A stretch of 64,000 nucleotides of DNA from Nocardia sp. NBC_00416. Lineage in GTDB: Bacteria; Actinomycetota; Actinomycetes; Mycobacteriales; Mycobacteriaceae. Shown one piece after another: positions 17,980-27,614 of the stretch. The stretch's first letter is position 1. Every line of letters starts with the position of its first letter. The stretch is from NCBI RefSeq assembly GCF_036032445.1, contig NZ_CP107932.1, positions 2,668,501-2,732,500 of the forward strand, written 5' to 3'. The position numbers were made by a program, and so were the translations under genes. The notes beneath the pieces are model-generated. The model was not told the DNA's origin. It saw only the letters and a list, made by a program, of their open reading frames with translations, and made no database searches.

Positions 17980-18574
17980 CCCTGCCCGGATGGACCCCGG
18001 GGCTCCGGCTCTTGCTGCGTCGGTGAAGGTCCTCATCGCCGGTGGTTTCGGCGTCGGCAAGACCACCATGGTGGCCTCGATCAGTGAGATCCCGCCGCTA
18101 CGCACCGAGGAGATGATCACCGAACTCAGTACGGGTATCGACGATCTGTCCGGTGTGGAATCCAAGACCACCACGACGGTGGCATTGGACTTCGGCCGGA
18201 TCACCATCGACCGGGACCTGGTGCTGTATCTGTTCGGCACGCCCGGCCAGGACCGCTTCTGGTTCCTCTGGGACGAACTGGCCCGGGGCGCACTCGGCGC
18301 GGTGGTGCTCGCCGATACCCGGCGACTCGGCAACTCCTTCGCCGCCATCGATTATTTCGAACGGCGCGGACTGCCGTTCCTGATCGCCGTGAACTGTTTC
18401 GACGACGCGCCGCGGTACACGATCGACGAGGTGCGCGACGCTCTCGATCTCGATCCGTCGATCCCGGTGATGCTGTGCGACGCACGGGACCGTGTATCAG
18501 CGAAGAACGTGCTGCTCAGCCTGATCGAGCACCTGATCGAGCGGGCCACCCGCACGAATCTCACGACCAAGTAG
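17960..18574 (+). CDS. cvnD: Conservon GTP-binding protein CvnD
   Basis: 204-aa small GTPase-like protein. Walker A is GGFGVGKTTMV (about residues 28-38), the switch threonine cluster is ESKTTTTVALDFG, and the G3-equivalent is LYLFGTPGQDRFWFLWDE. The G4-equivalent is VNCFD instead of NKxD, a usual feature of the conservon/MglA-like group. It completes the cvnABCD unit. A perfect 18-bp hairpin directly follows. No lipidation or membrane signal is visible, so it probably associates with CvnA through CvnB and CvnC. Confidence 0.92.
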   Translation: MESEKFDPARMDPGAPALAASVKVLIAGGFGVGKTTMVASISEIPPLRTEEMITELSTGIDDLSGVESKTTTTVALDFGRITIDRDLVLYLFGTPGQDRFWFLWDELARGALGAVVLADTRRLGNSFAAIDYFERRGLPFLIAVNCFDDAPRYTIDEVRDALDLDPSIPVMLCDARDRVSAKNVLLSLIEHLIERATRTNLTTK

Positions 18575-18580
18575 ACCGCG

Positions 18581-18621
18581 GTGCGCGGGCGGAGCCGGAT
18601 CACCCGGCTCCGCCCGCGCAC
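18581..18621. terminator. Perfect 18-bp hairpin, bidirectional terminator
   Basis: Arm GTGCGCGGGCGGAGCCGG (18581-18598) is exactly complementary to 18604-18621, with a 5-nt loop (ATCAC). It lies between the convergent cvnD and Nudix genes, 6 bp and 3 bp from their stop codons. There is no T-run on either side, as is common in actinobacteria. Confidence 0.85.
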
Positions 18622-18624
18622 GGG

Positions 18625-19032
18625 TCAACGGGTCAGTTGTCCCGCCGCGTGCAGCTCGTCGAAGAGCAGCTGGTCCACCGGCGGCACCCGCGGCCGATCA
18701 CCGTAGTCGAACCATGCGAGTTCGGCTATTTCACTGCTCGCGGCCGGCACTCCGCGGTAGTCGGCGCGATAGCAGCTCATCCGGACCCGGGCGCCACCGT
18801 CGAACGCTTCGTACACTCCCACCGGCACCACCGTTTCCGGGACCAGCGCCACCGTGAGCTCCTCGTGGATCTCGCGCAGCAGGGTCTGCTCGTCGGATTC
18901 ACCGAGCTCACGCTTCCCGCCCGGGATGTAGAACACATCCTTGCCGTGGGGTCGAGCGCACAGGATCCGTCCGTCGACTATCAGCACCCAGGCGACCGTA
19001 TCGATCAGCTCACCGACCGTTTCCTCCGTCAC
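18625..19032 (-). CDS. Nudix hydrolase
   Basis: 135-aa Nudix-fold pyrophosphohydrolase. The Nudix box occupies residues 39-61 (GKRELGESDEQTLLREIHEE), with the REIHEE metal ligands intact and Thr replacing the last Gly. The strand before it (ILCARPHGKDVFYIPGG) is typical of nucleotide-sanitising or NAD-type enzymes, but the substrate cannot be told. It is convergent with the conservon and divergent from the Rv3143-like gene by 93 bp. Confidence 0.9.
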   Translation of the reverse strand: MTEETVGELIDTVAWVLIVDGRILCARPHGKDVFYIPGGKRELGESDEQTLLREIHEELTVALVPETVVPVGVYEAFDGGARVRMSCYRADYRGVPAASSEIAELAWFDYGDRPRVPPVDQLLFDELHAAGQLTR

Positions 19033-19125
19033 GCGGCCAGCCTATCCCGGCCTCCGCGGCCCGCTCACGCGCCGATCTCGGCCAAGCTGCCACGAACCGC
19101 ACCGCCGCGGACGTACCATGCGGAC

Positions 19126-19536
19126 GTGGCCGATGCGAATCCTCCCGCCGCGCTGCGGGTCCTGGTCTACAGCAACGACGCCGACACCCGGAGCCAGGTG
19201 ATGCTGGCACTCGGGCGCCGTCCGCATCCGGACCTACCGCCGCTGGAATATCTCGAGGTCGCTACGGCCCCGGTGGTATTGGAGCGCATGGACGCCGGTG
19301 CGGCGGATCTGGCCGTACTCGACGGCGAGTCGGCCCCGGTCGGCGGGATGGGCCTGGCCAAACAGCTCAAGGACGAAATCGACGGGTGCCCGCCGCTGGT
19401 CGTGCTCACCGGCCGCGCCGACGACGCGTGGCTGGCGAACTGGTCCCGGGCCGAGGCAGTGGCCTCCCATCCGATCGACCCACTGCGGCTCACCGAGATC
19501 GTGGTCGGTCTGCTCCGTCGACTCCCCGCGGCCTGA
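19126..19536 (+). CDS. Receiver-domain-like protein upstream of nuo (Rv3143-like)
   Basis: 136-aa stand-alone receiver-like protein with a GTG start. The fold of a response-regulator receiver is visible: LRVLVYSNDADTRSQVMLAL, the probable phospho-acceptor Asp in LAVLDGESAPVGGMGLAKQL, PPLVVLTGRADDAWL, and the HPIDPLRL end where a Lys-Pro is normally found. The Lys is missing, so phosphorylation signalling may be altered. M. tuberculosis Rv3143 is a similar orphan receiver immediately before its nuo operon (established synteny). The nuoA start is 282 bp downstream. Confidence 0.82.
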   Translation: MADANPPAALRVLVYSNDADTRSQVMLALGRRPHPDLPPLEYLEVATAPVVLERMDAGAADLAVLDGESAPVGGMGLAKQLKDEIDGCPPLVVLTGRADDAWLANWSRAEAVASHPIDPLRLTEIVVGLLRRLPAA

Positions 19537-19631
19537 TCGGCGATTGCGTTCATTCGCTCATAAATCTCAGTCGCGAATTCGATCAAAGTGGTTCACGAAT
19601 CGCCGTTCGTCCTGCCGCAACGGTTGTAGGC

Positions 19632-19647
19632 TGTGCTGTAGCTCACA
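19632..19647. promoter_or_regulatory. CRP-like palindrome TGTGC-N6-TCACA upstream of nuoA
   Basis: TGTGC (19632-19636) and TCACA (19643-19647) with a 6-bp spacer match the CRP consensus TGTGA-N6-TCACA at nine of ten arm positions. It lies about 172 bp upstream of nuoA. An AT-rich TATTAC at 19666-19671 could be the -10 element. CRP-family control of the respiratory operon is inferred. Confidence 0.55.
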
Positions 19648-19818
19648 TGAGCGCGGGAGATGACATATTACCCGTGACGCCGTAATCCCTCCCCCAGCCC
19701 GCTCCATTCCGGGGACGATCCGGCAGCACGGGGCATACCCATCGACCGCCCGACCCCGTTCGCGGAACCCGCCGGCACCACCGCGGGTTTCCAGTTCGCA
19801 AGGAGGGGAAGCGCAGTC

Positions 19819-20199
19819 GTGAACACCGAACTGCCGATACTGGTCCTCGGCGCGGTCGCCGCCGCGTTCGCGGTGATCTCGATTCTGATCGCCGGCCTCA
19901 TCGGCCCCAAACGCTACAACCGCGCCAAACTGGAACCCTACGAATGCGGTATCGAACCGACACCGCACGCGGTCGCCGGTGGCGTGGGAGGCACTACCGG
20001 ACAACGTTTTCCGGTGAAGTACTACCTCACCGCGATGCTGTTCATCATTTTCGACATCGAGATCGTGTTCCTCTACCCGTGGGCGGTCCATATCGACGCG
20101 CTCGGGGTGTTCGGCCTGGCCGCGATGGCACTGTTCATCGTCAACGTCTCGGTCGCCTACGCCTACGAATGGCGGCGCGGCGGCCTCAGCTGGGACTGA
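19819..20199 (+). CDS. nuoA: NADH-quinone oxidoreductase subunit A
   Basis: 126-aa membrane subunit of complex I with three helices (about residues 6-28, 66-88 and 93-113). The conserved loop [12 protein letters not shown] carries the cysteine that changes accessibility during turnover, and [12 protein letters not shown] follows. The start is GTG with AAGGAGGGG upstream. First gene of the operon. It couples quinone reduction in the peripheral arm to proton pumping. 66 bp separate it from nuoB. Confidence 0.95.
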   Translation: MNTELPILVLGAVAAAFAVISILIAGLIGPKRYNRAKLEPYECGIEPTPHAVAGGVGGTTGQRFPVKYYLTAMLFIIFDIEIVFLYPWAVHIDALGVFGLAAMALFIVNVSVAYAYEWRRGGLSWD

Positions 20200-20265
20200 G
20201 CCGCGAACCTCCGATCAGCCGCACCCGCGCTCCGGCGCGGGCAGATACCCAGGGAGTAGTGGCAC

Positions 20266-20820
20266 ATGGGTTTGGAAGAGAAACTGCCCAGTGGCTTCGT
20301 GCTCAGCACGGTCGAAGCCATGGCGGGATACATGCGCAAGGGCTCGGTCTGGCCGGCCACCTTCGGCTTGGCCTGCTGCGCCATCGAGATGATGGCCACC
20401 GGCGGCGGGCGATTCGATTCGGCGCGCTTCGGCATGGAGGTCTTCCGCGCCTCACCGCGGCAGGCGGATCTGATGATCGTGGCCGGGCGGGTGAGTCAGA
20501 AGATGGCGCCCGTGCTACGCCAGGTCTACGACCAGATGACCGAACCGAAATGGGTTCTGGCCATGGGGGTGTGCGCGTCCTCCGGCGGCATGTTCAACAA
20601 CTACGCGATCGTGCAGGGCGTGGACCACGTGGTTCCCGTCGACATCTATCTACCGGGCTGCCCACCCCGGCCGGAGATGCTGCTCAACGCGATCCTCGCG
20701 CTGCACGAGAAGATCCAGGAAACCCCGATGGGGGTGAACCGCGTCGAAGCGATCCGCGCCGCGGAGCAGGCGGCGCTGGCGGCGACCCCGACCATCCGGA
20801 TGGAAGGGCTGCTGCGATGA
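20266..20820 (+). CDS. nuoB: NADH-quinone oxidoreductase subunit B
   Basis: 184-aa peripheral-arm subunit that holds the terminal 4Fe-4S cluster N2. The four ligand cysteines are present: the vicinal pair in LACCAIEMM, one in [11 protein letters not shown] and one in LPGCPPRPE. It electron-couples the cluster chain to the quinone site formed with NuoD. The start is supported by GGGAG 9 nt upstream. The stop overlaps the nuoC start as ATGA. Confidence 0.96.
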   Translation: MGLEEKLPSGFVLSTVEAMAGYMRKGSVWPATFGLACCAIEMMATGGGRFDSARFGMEVFRASPRQADLMIVAGRVSQKMAPVLRQVYDQMTEPKWVLAMGVCASSGGMFNNYAIVQGVDHVVPVDIYLPGCPPRPEMLLNAILALHEKIQETPMGVNRVEAIRAAEQAALAATPTIRMEGLLR

Positions 20821-21542
20821 GTGCCGAAGGTTCCGAATCCACCGACAGCCGCGCTGTCGAACCGGAGCAGCCGATCGGTCCCGACGACGAGGTCATCGGC
20901 GAGCGACGGGGTATGTTCGGCATCTCCGGCAGCGGCGACACCTCCGGATACGGCCGCCTCGTCCACCGGGTCGCGCTCCCCGGCGGCACCGCACCGCCCT
21001 ACGGGGGCTACTTCGACACCGTGGTCGAGCCGCTGCGCGCCGCGCTGGCCACCGGCGCCGGATTCGACGCCGCGATCGAGAAGGTCGTGGTGGACCGGGG
21101 CGAACTCACCCTGCACGTATCCCGCGACCATCTGGTCGCGGTGGCACGGGCACTACGCGACGATCCGGCCCTGCGGTTCGAACTGTGTCTCGGGGTGAGC
21201 GGCGTGCACTACCCGGACGAGTCCGGCCGCGAACTGCGCGCCGTCTATCACCTGAACTCGATCACCCACGGACGGCGGCTGCGGCTCGAGGTGTCCGCCC
21301 CCGACGACGACCCGCATATCCCGTCGCTGTATCGCGTGTACCCGACCTGCGACTGGCATGAGCGGGAGACCTACGACTTCTTCGGTATCCGATTCGACGG
21401 GCATCCCTCGCTGACCCGCATCACCATGCCCGACGACTGGCGCGGCCATCCGCAACGCAAGGACTACCCGCTCGGCGGGATACCGGTCGAATACAAGGGC
21501 GCGCGCATTCCGCCGCCCGATGAGCGGAGGGCGTACAGCTGA
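20817..21542 (+). CDS. nuoC: NADH-quinone oxidoreductase subunit C
   Basis: 241-aa subunit of the connecting fragment. The core is recognisable by [45 protein letters not shown] and [15 protein letters not shown], the hallmark C-terminal motif. The N-terminal 60 residues are an acidic, low-complexity extension seen in actinobacterial NuoC. The ATG at 20817 overlaps the nuoB stop, and the gene ends in TGATG with nuoD, so both junctions are coupled. Confidence 0.95.
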   Translation: MSAEGSESTDSRAVEPEQPIGPDDEVIGERRGMFGISGSGDTSGYGRLVHRVALPGGTAPPYGGYFDTVVEPLRAALATGAGFDAAIEKVVVDRGELTLHVSRDHLVAVARALRDDPALRFELCLGVSGVHYPDESGRELRAVYHLNSITHGRRLRLEVSAPDDDPHIPSLYRVYPTCDWHERETYDFFGIRFDGHPSLTRITMPDDWRGHPQRKDYPLGGIPVEYKGARIPPPDERRAYS

Positions 21543-22924
21543 TGAGCGAGATCGACTACCGGCCCGGAGTCTCCGGCGCGCCGGACAACGACGAATCCGA
21601 GCAGGCGCCCGGCGGATCCCGCGGCGGCCGGGGCAGCGCGGAACAGGTGCTGACCGTCGCCGGACAGGACTGGGACGAGGTCGCCGACGCGCTGCGCGGC
21701 GCCGGCGAGGAACGCATCGTCGTCAATATGGGCCCGCAGCATCCCTCCACCCACGGTGTCCTGCGACTGATCCTGGAGATCGAAGGCGAAACCGTGGTGG
21801 AGGCACGCTGCGGTATCGGCTACCTGCACACCGGCATCGAGAAGAACCTCGAGTTCCGGACCTGGGCCCAGGGCGTCACCTTCGTCACCCGGATGGACTA
21901 TCTGTCCCCGTTCTTCAACGAGACCGCCTTCTGCCTGGGCGTGGAGCGCCTGCTCGGTATCACCGACGATATTCCCGAGCGCGCCACCGTGATCCGGGTG
22001 CTGCTGATGGAACTCAACCGCATCTCCTCACATCTGGTGGCCCTGGCCACCGGCGGTATGGAACTGGGCGCGCTCACGCCGATGCTGTTCGGTTTCCGGG
22101 AGCGCGAGCTGATTCTCGACGTTTTCGAAACCATCACCGGGCTGCGGATGAACCATGCCTTCGTCCGGCCGGGCGGTATCGCGCAGGACCTCCCGGACGA
22201 CGGGGTCACCAAGGTGCGCGAACTCCTGGCGCTGATGCCCAAACGACTCCGCGATATGGAGCATCTGCTCACCCATAACCCGATCTTCCGGGCCCGGACC
22301 CAGAACATCGGCTATCTCGATCTCACCGGCTGCATCGCGCTCGGCGTGACCGGGCCGGTGCTGCGCTCCACGGGCCTGCCGCACGATCTGCGCAAGGCCA
22401 TGCCCTATTGCGGGTACGAGACCTACGAGTTCACGGTCCCGACCACCGACGCCTGCGATTGCTACGGCCGCTATCTCATCCGGATCGAGGAGATGAAACA
22501 GTCCCTCGCCATCGTGGAGCAATGTCTGGACCGGCTGCGTCCGGGCCCGGTCATGGTGTCGGACAAGAAGATCGCCTGGCCCGCGGATCTGACGCTGGGC
22601 GACGACGGACTCGGCAACTCCCCGCGGCATATCGGCAAGATCATGGGCACCTCGATGGAAGGGCTCATCCACCACTTCAAGCTGGTCACCGAGGGTATCC
22701 GGGTACCGCCCGGGCAGGTCTACGAGGCGGTGGAATCACCCCGCGGGGAACTCGGCGTCCATATCGTCAGCGACGGCGGCACCCGACCCTACCGCGTGCA
22801 CTATCGGGACCCCTCGTTCACCAATCTGCAAGCGGTGGCGGCGATGTGCGAGGGCGGCATGGTCGCCGACGTGATCGCGGCCGTGGCCAGTATCGATCCC
22901 GTGATGGGCGGGGTGGACCGCTGA
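21542..22924 (+). CDS. nuoD: NADH-quinone oxidoreductase subunit D
   Basis: 460-aa 49-kDa-type subunit that forms the quinone pocket with Nuo[15 protein letters not shown] carries the quinone-interacting histidine, and [29 protein letters not shown] and the C-terminal DPVMGGVDR are canonical. A 60-residue Gly/Ser-rich N-terminal extension precedes the core. Its stop overlaps the ATG of a tiny open frame (TGATG) that begins an unusual repeat before nuoE. Confidence 0.95.
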   Translation: MSEIDYRPGVSGAPDNDESEQAPGGSRGGRGSAEQVLTVAGQDWDEVADALRGAGEERIVVNMGPQHPSTHGVLRLILEIEGETVVEARCGIGYLHTGIEKNLEFRTWAQGVTFVTRMDYLSPFFNETAFCLGVERLLGITDDIPERATVIRVLLMELNRISSHLVALATGGMELGALTPMLFGFRERELILDVFETITGLRMNHAFVRPGGIAQDLPDDGVTKVRELLALMPKRLRDMEHLLTHNPIFRARTQNIGYLDLTGCIALGVTGPVLRSTGLPHDLRKAMPYCGYETYEFTVPTTDACDCYGRYLIRIEEMKQSLAIVEQCLDRLRPGPVMVSDKKIAWPADLTLGDDGLGNSPRHIGKIMGTSMEGLIHHFKLVTEGIRVPPGQVYEAVESPRGELGVHIVSDGGTRPYRVHYRDPSFTNLQAVAAMCEGGMVADVIAAVASIDPVMGGVDR

Positions 22925-22989
22925 TGCGATACCTCCGCCTTCGCTGCGGCCTCCGCGGACCGCATGTAGCCCGTTCGAAGGAGGTCTGA
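22924..22989 (+). CDS. Tiny Arg-rich open frame between nuoD and nuoE (copy 1)
   Basis: 21-codon frame beginning [12 protein letters not shown] and ending ARSKEV. Its ATG overlaps the nuoD stop and its stop overlaps the next ATG, both as TGATG. It is basic (six Arg, one Lys, one Cys). The DNA is the first of three tandem copies, each ending in GAAGGAG. It could be a real leader-like peptide or only a by-product of coupling. Translation is probable given the overlaps, but a function is unproven. Confidence 0.4.
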   Translation: MRYLRLRCGLRGPHVARSKEV

Positions 22990-23113
22990 TGCGGCGATAC
23001 CTCCGGCTCCGGCCTCCGCGGACCGCAGGCGTCCCCTTCGAAGGAGGCCTGATGCGGCGATGCCTCCGCCACAGCCTCCGCGGACCGCACATACAGCCTT
23101 CGAAGGAGAACCC
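22924..23113 (+). repeat. Three tandem imperfect repeats within the nuo operon
   Basis: Units begin at 22924, 22989 and 23052 and are 65, 63 and 62 bp long. Each starts TGATGCG with a CCTCCG run, shares CCTCCGCGGACCGCA in the middle, and ends TTCGAAGGAG, which is the Shine-Dalgarno region of the next frame. The last copy supplies the ribosome-binding site of nuoE. No comparable insertion is seen at any other nuo junction here. Confidence 0.9.
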
Positions 23114-23117
23114 ATGA
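22989..23117 (+). CDS. Tiny Arg-rich open frame between nuoD and nuoE (copies 2-3)
   Basis: 42-codon frame starting MRRYLRLRPPRT. Repeat copy 2 is 63 bp, a multiple of three, so the frame reads through copy 3 (internal MRRCLRHSLRGPH) and its stop overlaps the nuoE start as ATGA. It is strongly basic in the N-terminal part of each half. GAAGGAG lies 7-8 nt upstream of its ATG. It may serve only to keep ribosomes moving from nuoD to nuoE. Confidence 0.4.
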   Translation: MRRYLRLRPPRTAGVPFEGGLMRRCLRHSLRGPHIQPSKENP

Positions 23118-23833
23118 CCGAGATTCTGTTGCGGCTGAGCAGCCGACCGGAGCCCTATCCGGACGAGGTGCGGGCGCGGCTGGAACCGGACGCGAAGGAG
23201 ATCATCGCCCGGTATCCGCAGCCCCGCTCGGCGCTGCTGCCGCTACTGCATCTGGTTCAGTCGGAAGAGACCTACGTCAGCAGCACCGGAATCGATTTCT
23301 GCGCCGACATGCTCGGGCTCACCGCCGCCGAGGTGACCGCGGTGGCCACGTTCTACTCCATGTACCGGCGCACGCCCACCGGCGATTACCACGTGGGAGT
23401 GTGCACCAACACCCTGTGCGCGGTACTCGGCGGCGACGAGATCCTCGCGGCGCTACGGGAGCATCTGGGCATCGCGCACGGTGAGACCACCGACGACGGC
23501 GCGGTCACCCTCGAGCACATCGAATGCAACGCGGCCTGCGACTTCGCACCGGTCATCATGGTGAACTGGGAGTTCTTCGACAACCAGACCCCTCGGTCGG
23601 CCTGTGAACTGGTGGACGCGCTGCGCACCGGGCAGACCGTCACACCGACGCGAGGCGCACCGCTGTGCACGTTCCGCGATACCGCGCGGGTGCTGGCGGG
23701 ATTCCCCGACACTCGGCCCGGTGTCCTCGACGGCGACCCGGGCGCCGCGACCCTCGCCGGTCTCGATACCGCCCGCGAACGCGGTATGCGCGCCCCTGAG
23801 GCGCCCGCCGGGGAAGTGGACGGTGCCCGATGA
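23114..23833 (+). CDS. nuoE: NADH-quinone oxidoreductase subunit E
   Basis: 239-aa thioredoxin-like subunit with 2Fe-2S cluster N1a. The ligands are CTNTLC and, further on, CNAAC, in the usual C-x4-C and C-x3-C pattern. The core contains DMLGLTAAEVTAVATFYSMY. The C-terminal 65 residues are a linker-like extension with no conserved motif. The ATG at 23114 is chosen because CGAAGGAG sits 5 nt before it and the protein core starts here. It overlaps nuoF by ATGA. Confidence 0.95.
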   Translation: MTEILLRLSSRPEPYPDEVRARLEPDAKEIIARYPQPRSALLPLLHLVQSEETYVSSTGIDFCADMLGLTAAEVTAVATFYSMYRRTPTGDYHVGVCTNTLCAVLGGDEILAALREHLGIAHGETTDDGAVTLEHIECNAACDFAPVIMVNWEFFDNQTPRSACELVDALRTGQTVTPTRGAPLCTFRDTARVLAGFPDTRPGVLDGDPGAATLAGLDTARERGMRAPEAPAGEVDGAR

Positions 23834-25158
23834 CCTTGACACCGGTCCTCAGCAGACACTGGGACCTGCCGAATTCCTGGACCCTGGACACCTATCGCGC
23901 CCACGAGGGCTACACGGCTCTGCCCCTCGCGCTGGCCATGACGCCCGAACAGGTGATCACCACCGTCAAGGACGCCGGTCTGCGCGGCCGTGGCGGCGCG
24001 GGCTTCCCGACCGGAATGAAATGGGGTTTCATCCCGCAGGGCCCCGAACCCGACGGCACGGTGAAGCCGCACTATCTGGTGGTCAACGCCGACGAGTCCG
24101 AGCCGGGCACCTGTAAGGACATACCGCTCATGCTCGCCGAGCCGCACTCCCTGATCGAGGGAGTGATCATCGCCGCCTATGCCATTCGCGCCGCGCACGC
24201 CTTCATCTACCTGCGCGGTGAGGTGGTCCCGGTGCTGCGCCGCATGCAGGCCGCGGTAGCCGAGGCCTACGCCGCCGGCCTACTCGGCCGCGATGTTCTC
24301 GGGTCCGGCTTCGATCTGGAACTCACCGTGCACGCGGGCGCCGGCGCCTACATTTGTGGCGAGGAGACCGCGCTGCTGGATTCCCTGGAGGGCCGGCGCG
24401 GGCAGCCGCGGCTGCGGCCGCCGTTCCCCGCGGTCGCGGGGCTCTACGCCAGTCCGACCGTGGTGAACAATGTCGAATCCATCGCCAGTGTGCCGCCGAT
24501 CATCCGCAACGGCCCCGCCTGGTTCCGGACCATGGGCAGCGAGAAATCGCCCGGGTTCACGCTGTATTCGCTGTCCGGGCATATCGCGCGACCCGGCCAG
24601 TACGAGGCGCCGTTGGGCATCACGCTGCGGGAGCTGCTCGGCTACGCGGGTGGGGTCCGCGCAGGGCATACGCTGAAGTTCTGGACCCCCGGCGGCTCCT
24701 CCACCCCGCTGTTCACCGCCGAACACCTCGACGTCCCACTGGACTACGAGAACGTGATGGCGCAGGGGTCGATGCTGGGTACCAAGGCCCTGCAGATCTT
24801 CGACGACACGACCTGCGTGGTGCGCGCCGTACTGCGCTGGACCGAGTTCTACGCGCACGAATCCTGCGGTAAGTGCACCCCGTGCCGGGAGGGCACCTAC
24901 TGGCTCGTGCAACTGCTCACCCGACTGGAATCGGGCCGGGGCACACCCGCCGACCTCGACAAACTCCTGGATATCGCCGACAACATCAACGGCAAGTCCT
25001 TCTGCGCGCTCGGTGACGGCGCGGCCAGTCCCATCGAGTCCTCACTGAAGTACTTCCGCGACGAGTACCTCGCGCACATGACACAGGGCGGCTGCCCGTT
25101 CGACCCGGCCCGCGCCACCGCCTGGGCCGGTTCCGCGGCCGGAGAGGGAATCCGATGA
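23830..25158 (+). CDS. nuoF: NADH-quinone oxidoreductase subunit F
   Basis: 442-aa catalytic subunit that oxidises NADH with [21 protein letters not shown] is the NADH/FMN-binding motif, followed by [12 protein letters not shown] and [20 protein letters not shown]. The 4Fe-4S N3 ligands are in [15 protein letters not shown] plus the later Cys of [11 protein letters not shown]. Length is normal. It overlaps nuoE and nuoG by 4 bp each. Confidence 0.97.
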   Translation: MTLTPVLSRHWDLPNSWTLDTYRAHEGYTALPLALAMTPEQVITTVKDAGLRGRGGAGFPTGMKWGFIPQGPEPDGTVKPHYLVVNADESEPGTCKDIPLMLAEPHSLIEGVIIAAYAIRAAHAFIYLRGEVVPVLRRMQAAVAEAYAAGLLGRDVLGSGFDLELTVHAGAGAYICGEETALLDSLEGRRGQPRLRPPFPAVAGLYASPTVVNNVESIASVPPIIRNGPAWFRTMGSEKSPGFTLYSLSGHIARPGQYEAPLGITLRELLGYAGGVRAGHTLKFWTPGGSSTPLFTAEHLDVPLDYENVMAQGSMLGTKALQIFDDTTCVVRAVLRWTEFYAHESCGKCTPCREGTYWLVQLLTRLESGRGTPADLDKLLDIADNINGKSFCALGDGAASPIESSLKYFRDEYLAHMTQGGCPFDPARATAWAGSAAGEGIR

Positions 25159-27614
25159 CAGCGACAGTCCGTACCGATTCCGCCGATCTGCAACCCGCCG
25201 ACCTGGTCACCCTGACGATCGACGGCACCGCGGTCAGCGTCCCGGCCGGTACCCTGCTGATCCGCGCCGCCGAACTGATCGGCATCCAGATCCCGCGCTT
25301 CTGCGATCATCCACTGCTCGCCCCGGTCGGTGCCTGCCGGCAATGCCTGGTGGAGGTGGAGGGTCAGCGTAAGCCGGTGGCCTCGTGCACCATGGCGGTC
25401 ACCGAGGGCATGGTGGCGCACACCCAGCTCGATTCCGCCACGGCGGCGAAGGCGCAGCAGGGCGTGATGGAACTGCTGCTGATCAACCACCCGCTGGACT
25501 GCCCGGTCTGCGACAAGGGCGGGGAATGCCCCCTGCAGAACCAGGCCATGTCGACCGGCCGGGCGGAAACCCGCTTCGAAGGCGTCAAACGCACTTACCC
25601 GAAACCGATTCCGCTGTCCAGCGCGGTCCTGCTGGATCGGGAACGGTGTGTCCTGTGCGCGCGCTGCACCCGATTCTCCCAGGAGATCGCCGGGGACCCG
25701 TTCATCGAACTGCTCGATCGGGGCGCACTGCAGCAGGTCGGCACCGCCGAGCACGAACCGCTGGATTCGTATTTCTCCGGGAACACCGTGCAGATATGCC
25801 CGGTCGGCGCGCTCACCGGCACCAGCTACCGGTTCCGGGCGCGCCCGTTCGATCTGGTGTCCAGCCCCAGTGTGTGCGAACACTGCGCGTCGGGCTGTGC
25901 GCAGCGCACCGACCACCGCCGCGGAAAGGTACTGCGCCGCCTGGCCGGCGACGATCCTCAGGTCAACGAGGAGTGGAACTGCGACAAAGGCCGGTGGGCG
26001 TTCGCCTACGCGAGCGAGCGGGACCGGATCACGAGCCCCTTGCTACGCGGCCCCGACGGGACACTGGCACCGTGTTCATGGTCCGAGGCGCTCACCGCCG
26101 CCGTCGGCGGCCTGCGCGCCGGTGTGGGGAACACAGCGGTGCTCACCGGCGGCCGGCTCACCGAGGAGGAGGCGTACGCGTACGCCAAATTCGCTCGGAT
26201 CGTACTGGGCACCAACGATATCGACTTCCGGGCCCGTGCCCACTCGGCCGAGGAAGCCGAGTTCCTCGGCGCCTGGGTGGCGGGCCAAACCGATGCCGTC
26301 ACCTACGACAGCCTCGCCACCGCACCGGTTGTGCTGCTGGCCGGGTTCGAACCGGAAGAAGAATCCCCCATCGTCTACCTACGGCTACGCAAGGCCGCCC
26401 GCACCCGGGGGCTGCCGATCTTCTCGCTGGCCGCCTACGCGTCGCGCGGGCTGGAACGGATATCGGGCGCGCTGATTCCGACGATCCCCGGCACGGAAGC
26501 GCGGATCCTCACGGAGCTGAGCAGGCCCGGCGCCGGCCCGGACGACCTCGCGCAGCTGCTTCGCGAACCAGGAGCGGTGATCCTCGCCGGCGAACGGCTG
26601 GCAGCGGCCCCGGGAGCCCTGTCCGCGACCATCCGCCTGGCTGCCGAAACCGGTGCCTTGCTCGCCTGGGTACCCCGCCGCGCCGGCGAACGCGGCGCGG
26701 TGGAGGCCGGGGCACTGCCGGGGCTGCTGCCGGGCGGACGCCCGGTCACCGATCCGGAAGCCCGGCGACAGGTATCCGAGATCTGGGGTGTCACCGATCT
26801 GCCCGCCACACCGGGCCGCGACACCGGCTCGGCTCTAGACGGCACCGGAGCCGTGCGGACCTACCTCATCGGCGGCGTCGAAATCGCCGACCTCCCCGAC
26901 CCCGACGCGGCGCGAACGTCACTGCGCGGGGCCGATTTCGTCATCTCCTTGGAGCAGCGGCACAGCGAGGTCACCGGGTACGCCGATGTGGTGTTCCCGG
27001 TGGCCACCGCCATGGAGAAATCCGGCACCTTCCGCACCTGGGAAGGCCGGCCGCGCCCGTTCGCGGCGGCCCTCACCGACAGCACGGTGCGCCGCACCGC
27101 CGCAGCGCTGTCCGATCAACGGGTGCTGCACACTCTCGCCGCCGAGGTGGGTGTGCCGCTCGGCCTACCGGATATCGCGGCGGCCCGCGCCGAACTCGAC
27201 CGCCTCGGCGCCTGGACCGGCGCCACCGCGGCACCGCCCACTCATCCGGCCGCACCGGACGCCCGCACCGGACCCGGCACCGCCGTGCTGGCCGGGTGGC
27301 GGATGCTACTGGACCGGGGCCGCATGCAGGACGGGGAGGAGAACCTGGCCGGAATCGCGCGGCCCCCGGTGGCCCGCCTTTCGGCGGCCACCGCCGCGGA
27401 AGTGGGTGCCGCAGAAGGGGATCCGGTCACAATCGGCGCCGGAGCGGGCTCGATCACCCTGGCGCTGGCCGTGACCGAGATGCCGGACCGGGTGGTATGG
27501 CTTCCGATGAACTCACCGGGCTGCTCGATCTACACCGATCTGGGCGCCCGACCGGGCGACGTCGTCACTCTACGGCGCGCCGACCAGCGGACGGAGGCAT
27601 CCGACCATGACTGA
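25155..27614 (+). CDS. nuoG: NADH-quinone oxidoreductase subunit G
   Basis: 819-aa iron-sulfur subunit. The N-terminal ferredoxin-like domain has [19 protein letters not shown] with a later Cys (2Fe-2S N1b). [19 protein letters not shown] gives the His/Cys-ligated N5 region, and [10 protein letters not shown] with QICPVGAL the N4 cluster. CEHCASGC opens the molybdopterin-oxidoreductase-like half, as in actinobacteria with a possible extra cluster. The C-terminal third is an MopB-type domain without catalytic function in complex I. The stop overlaps the next start by 8 bp. Confidence 0.95.
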   Translation: MTATVRTDSADLQPADLVTLTIDGTAVSVPAGTLLIRAAELIGIQIPRFCDHPLLAPVGACRQCLVEVEGQRKPVASCTMAVTEGMVAHTQLDSATAAKAQQGVMELLLINHPLDCPVCDKGGECPLQNQAMSTGRAETRFEGVKRTYPKPIPLSSAVLLDRERCVLCARCTRFSQEIAGDPFIELLDRGALQQVGTAEHEPLDSYFSGNTVQICPVGALTGTSYRFRARPFDLVSSPSVCEHCASGCAQRTDHRRGKVLRRLAGDDPQVNEEWNCDKGRWAFAYASERDRITSPLLRGPDGTLAPCSWSEALTAAVGGLRAGVGNTAVLTGGRLTEEEAYAYAKFARIVLGTNDIDFRARAHSAEEAEFLGAWVAGQTDAVTYDSLATAPVVLLAGFEPEEESPIVYLRLRKAARTRGLPIFSLAAYASRGLERISGALIPTIPGTEARILTELSRPGAGPDDLAQLLREPGAVILAGERLAAAPGALSATIRLAAETGALLAWVPRRAGERGAVEAGALPGLLPGGRPVTDPEARRQVSEIWGVTDLPATPGRDTGSALDGTGAVRTYLIGGVEIADLPDPDAARTSLRGADFVISLEQRHSEVTGYADVVFPVATAMEKSGTFRTWEGRPRPFAAALTDSTVRRTAAALSDQRVLHTLAAEVGVPLGLPDIAAARAELDRLGAWTGATAAPPTHPAAPDARTGPGTAVLAGWRMLLDRGRMQDGEENLAGIARPPVARLSAATAAEVGAAEGDPVTIGAGAGSITLALAVTEMPDRVVWLPMNSPGCSIYTDLGARPGDVVTLRRADQRTEASDHD

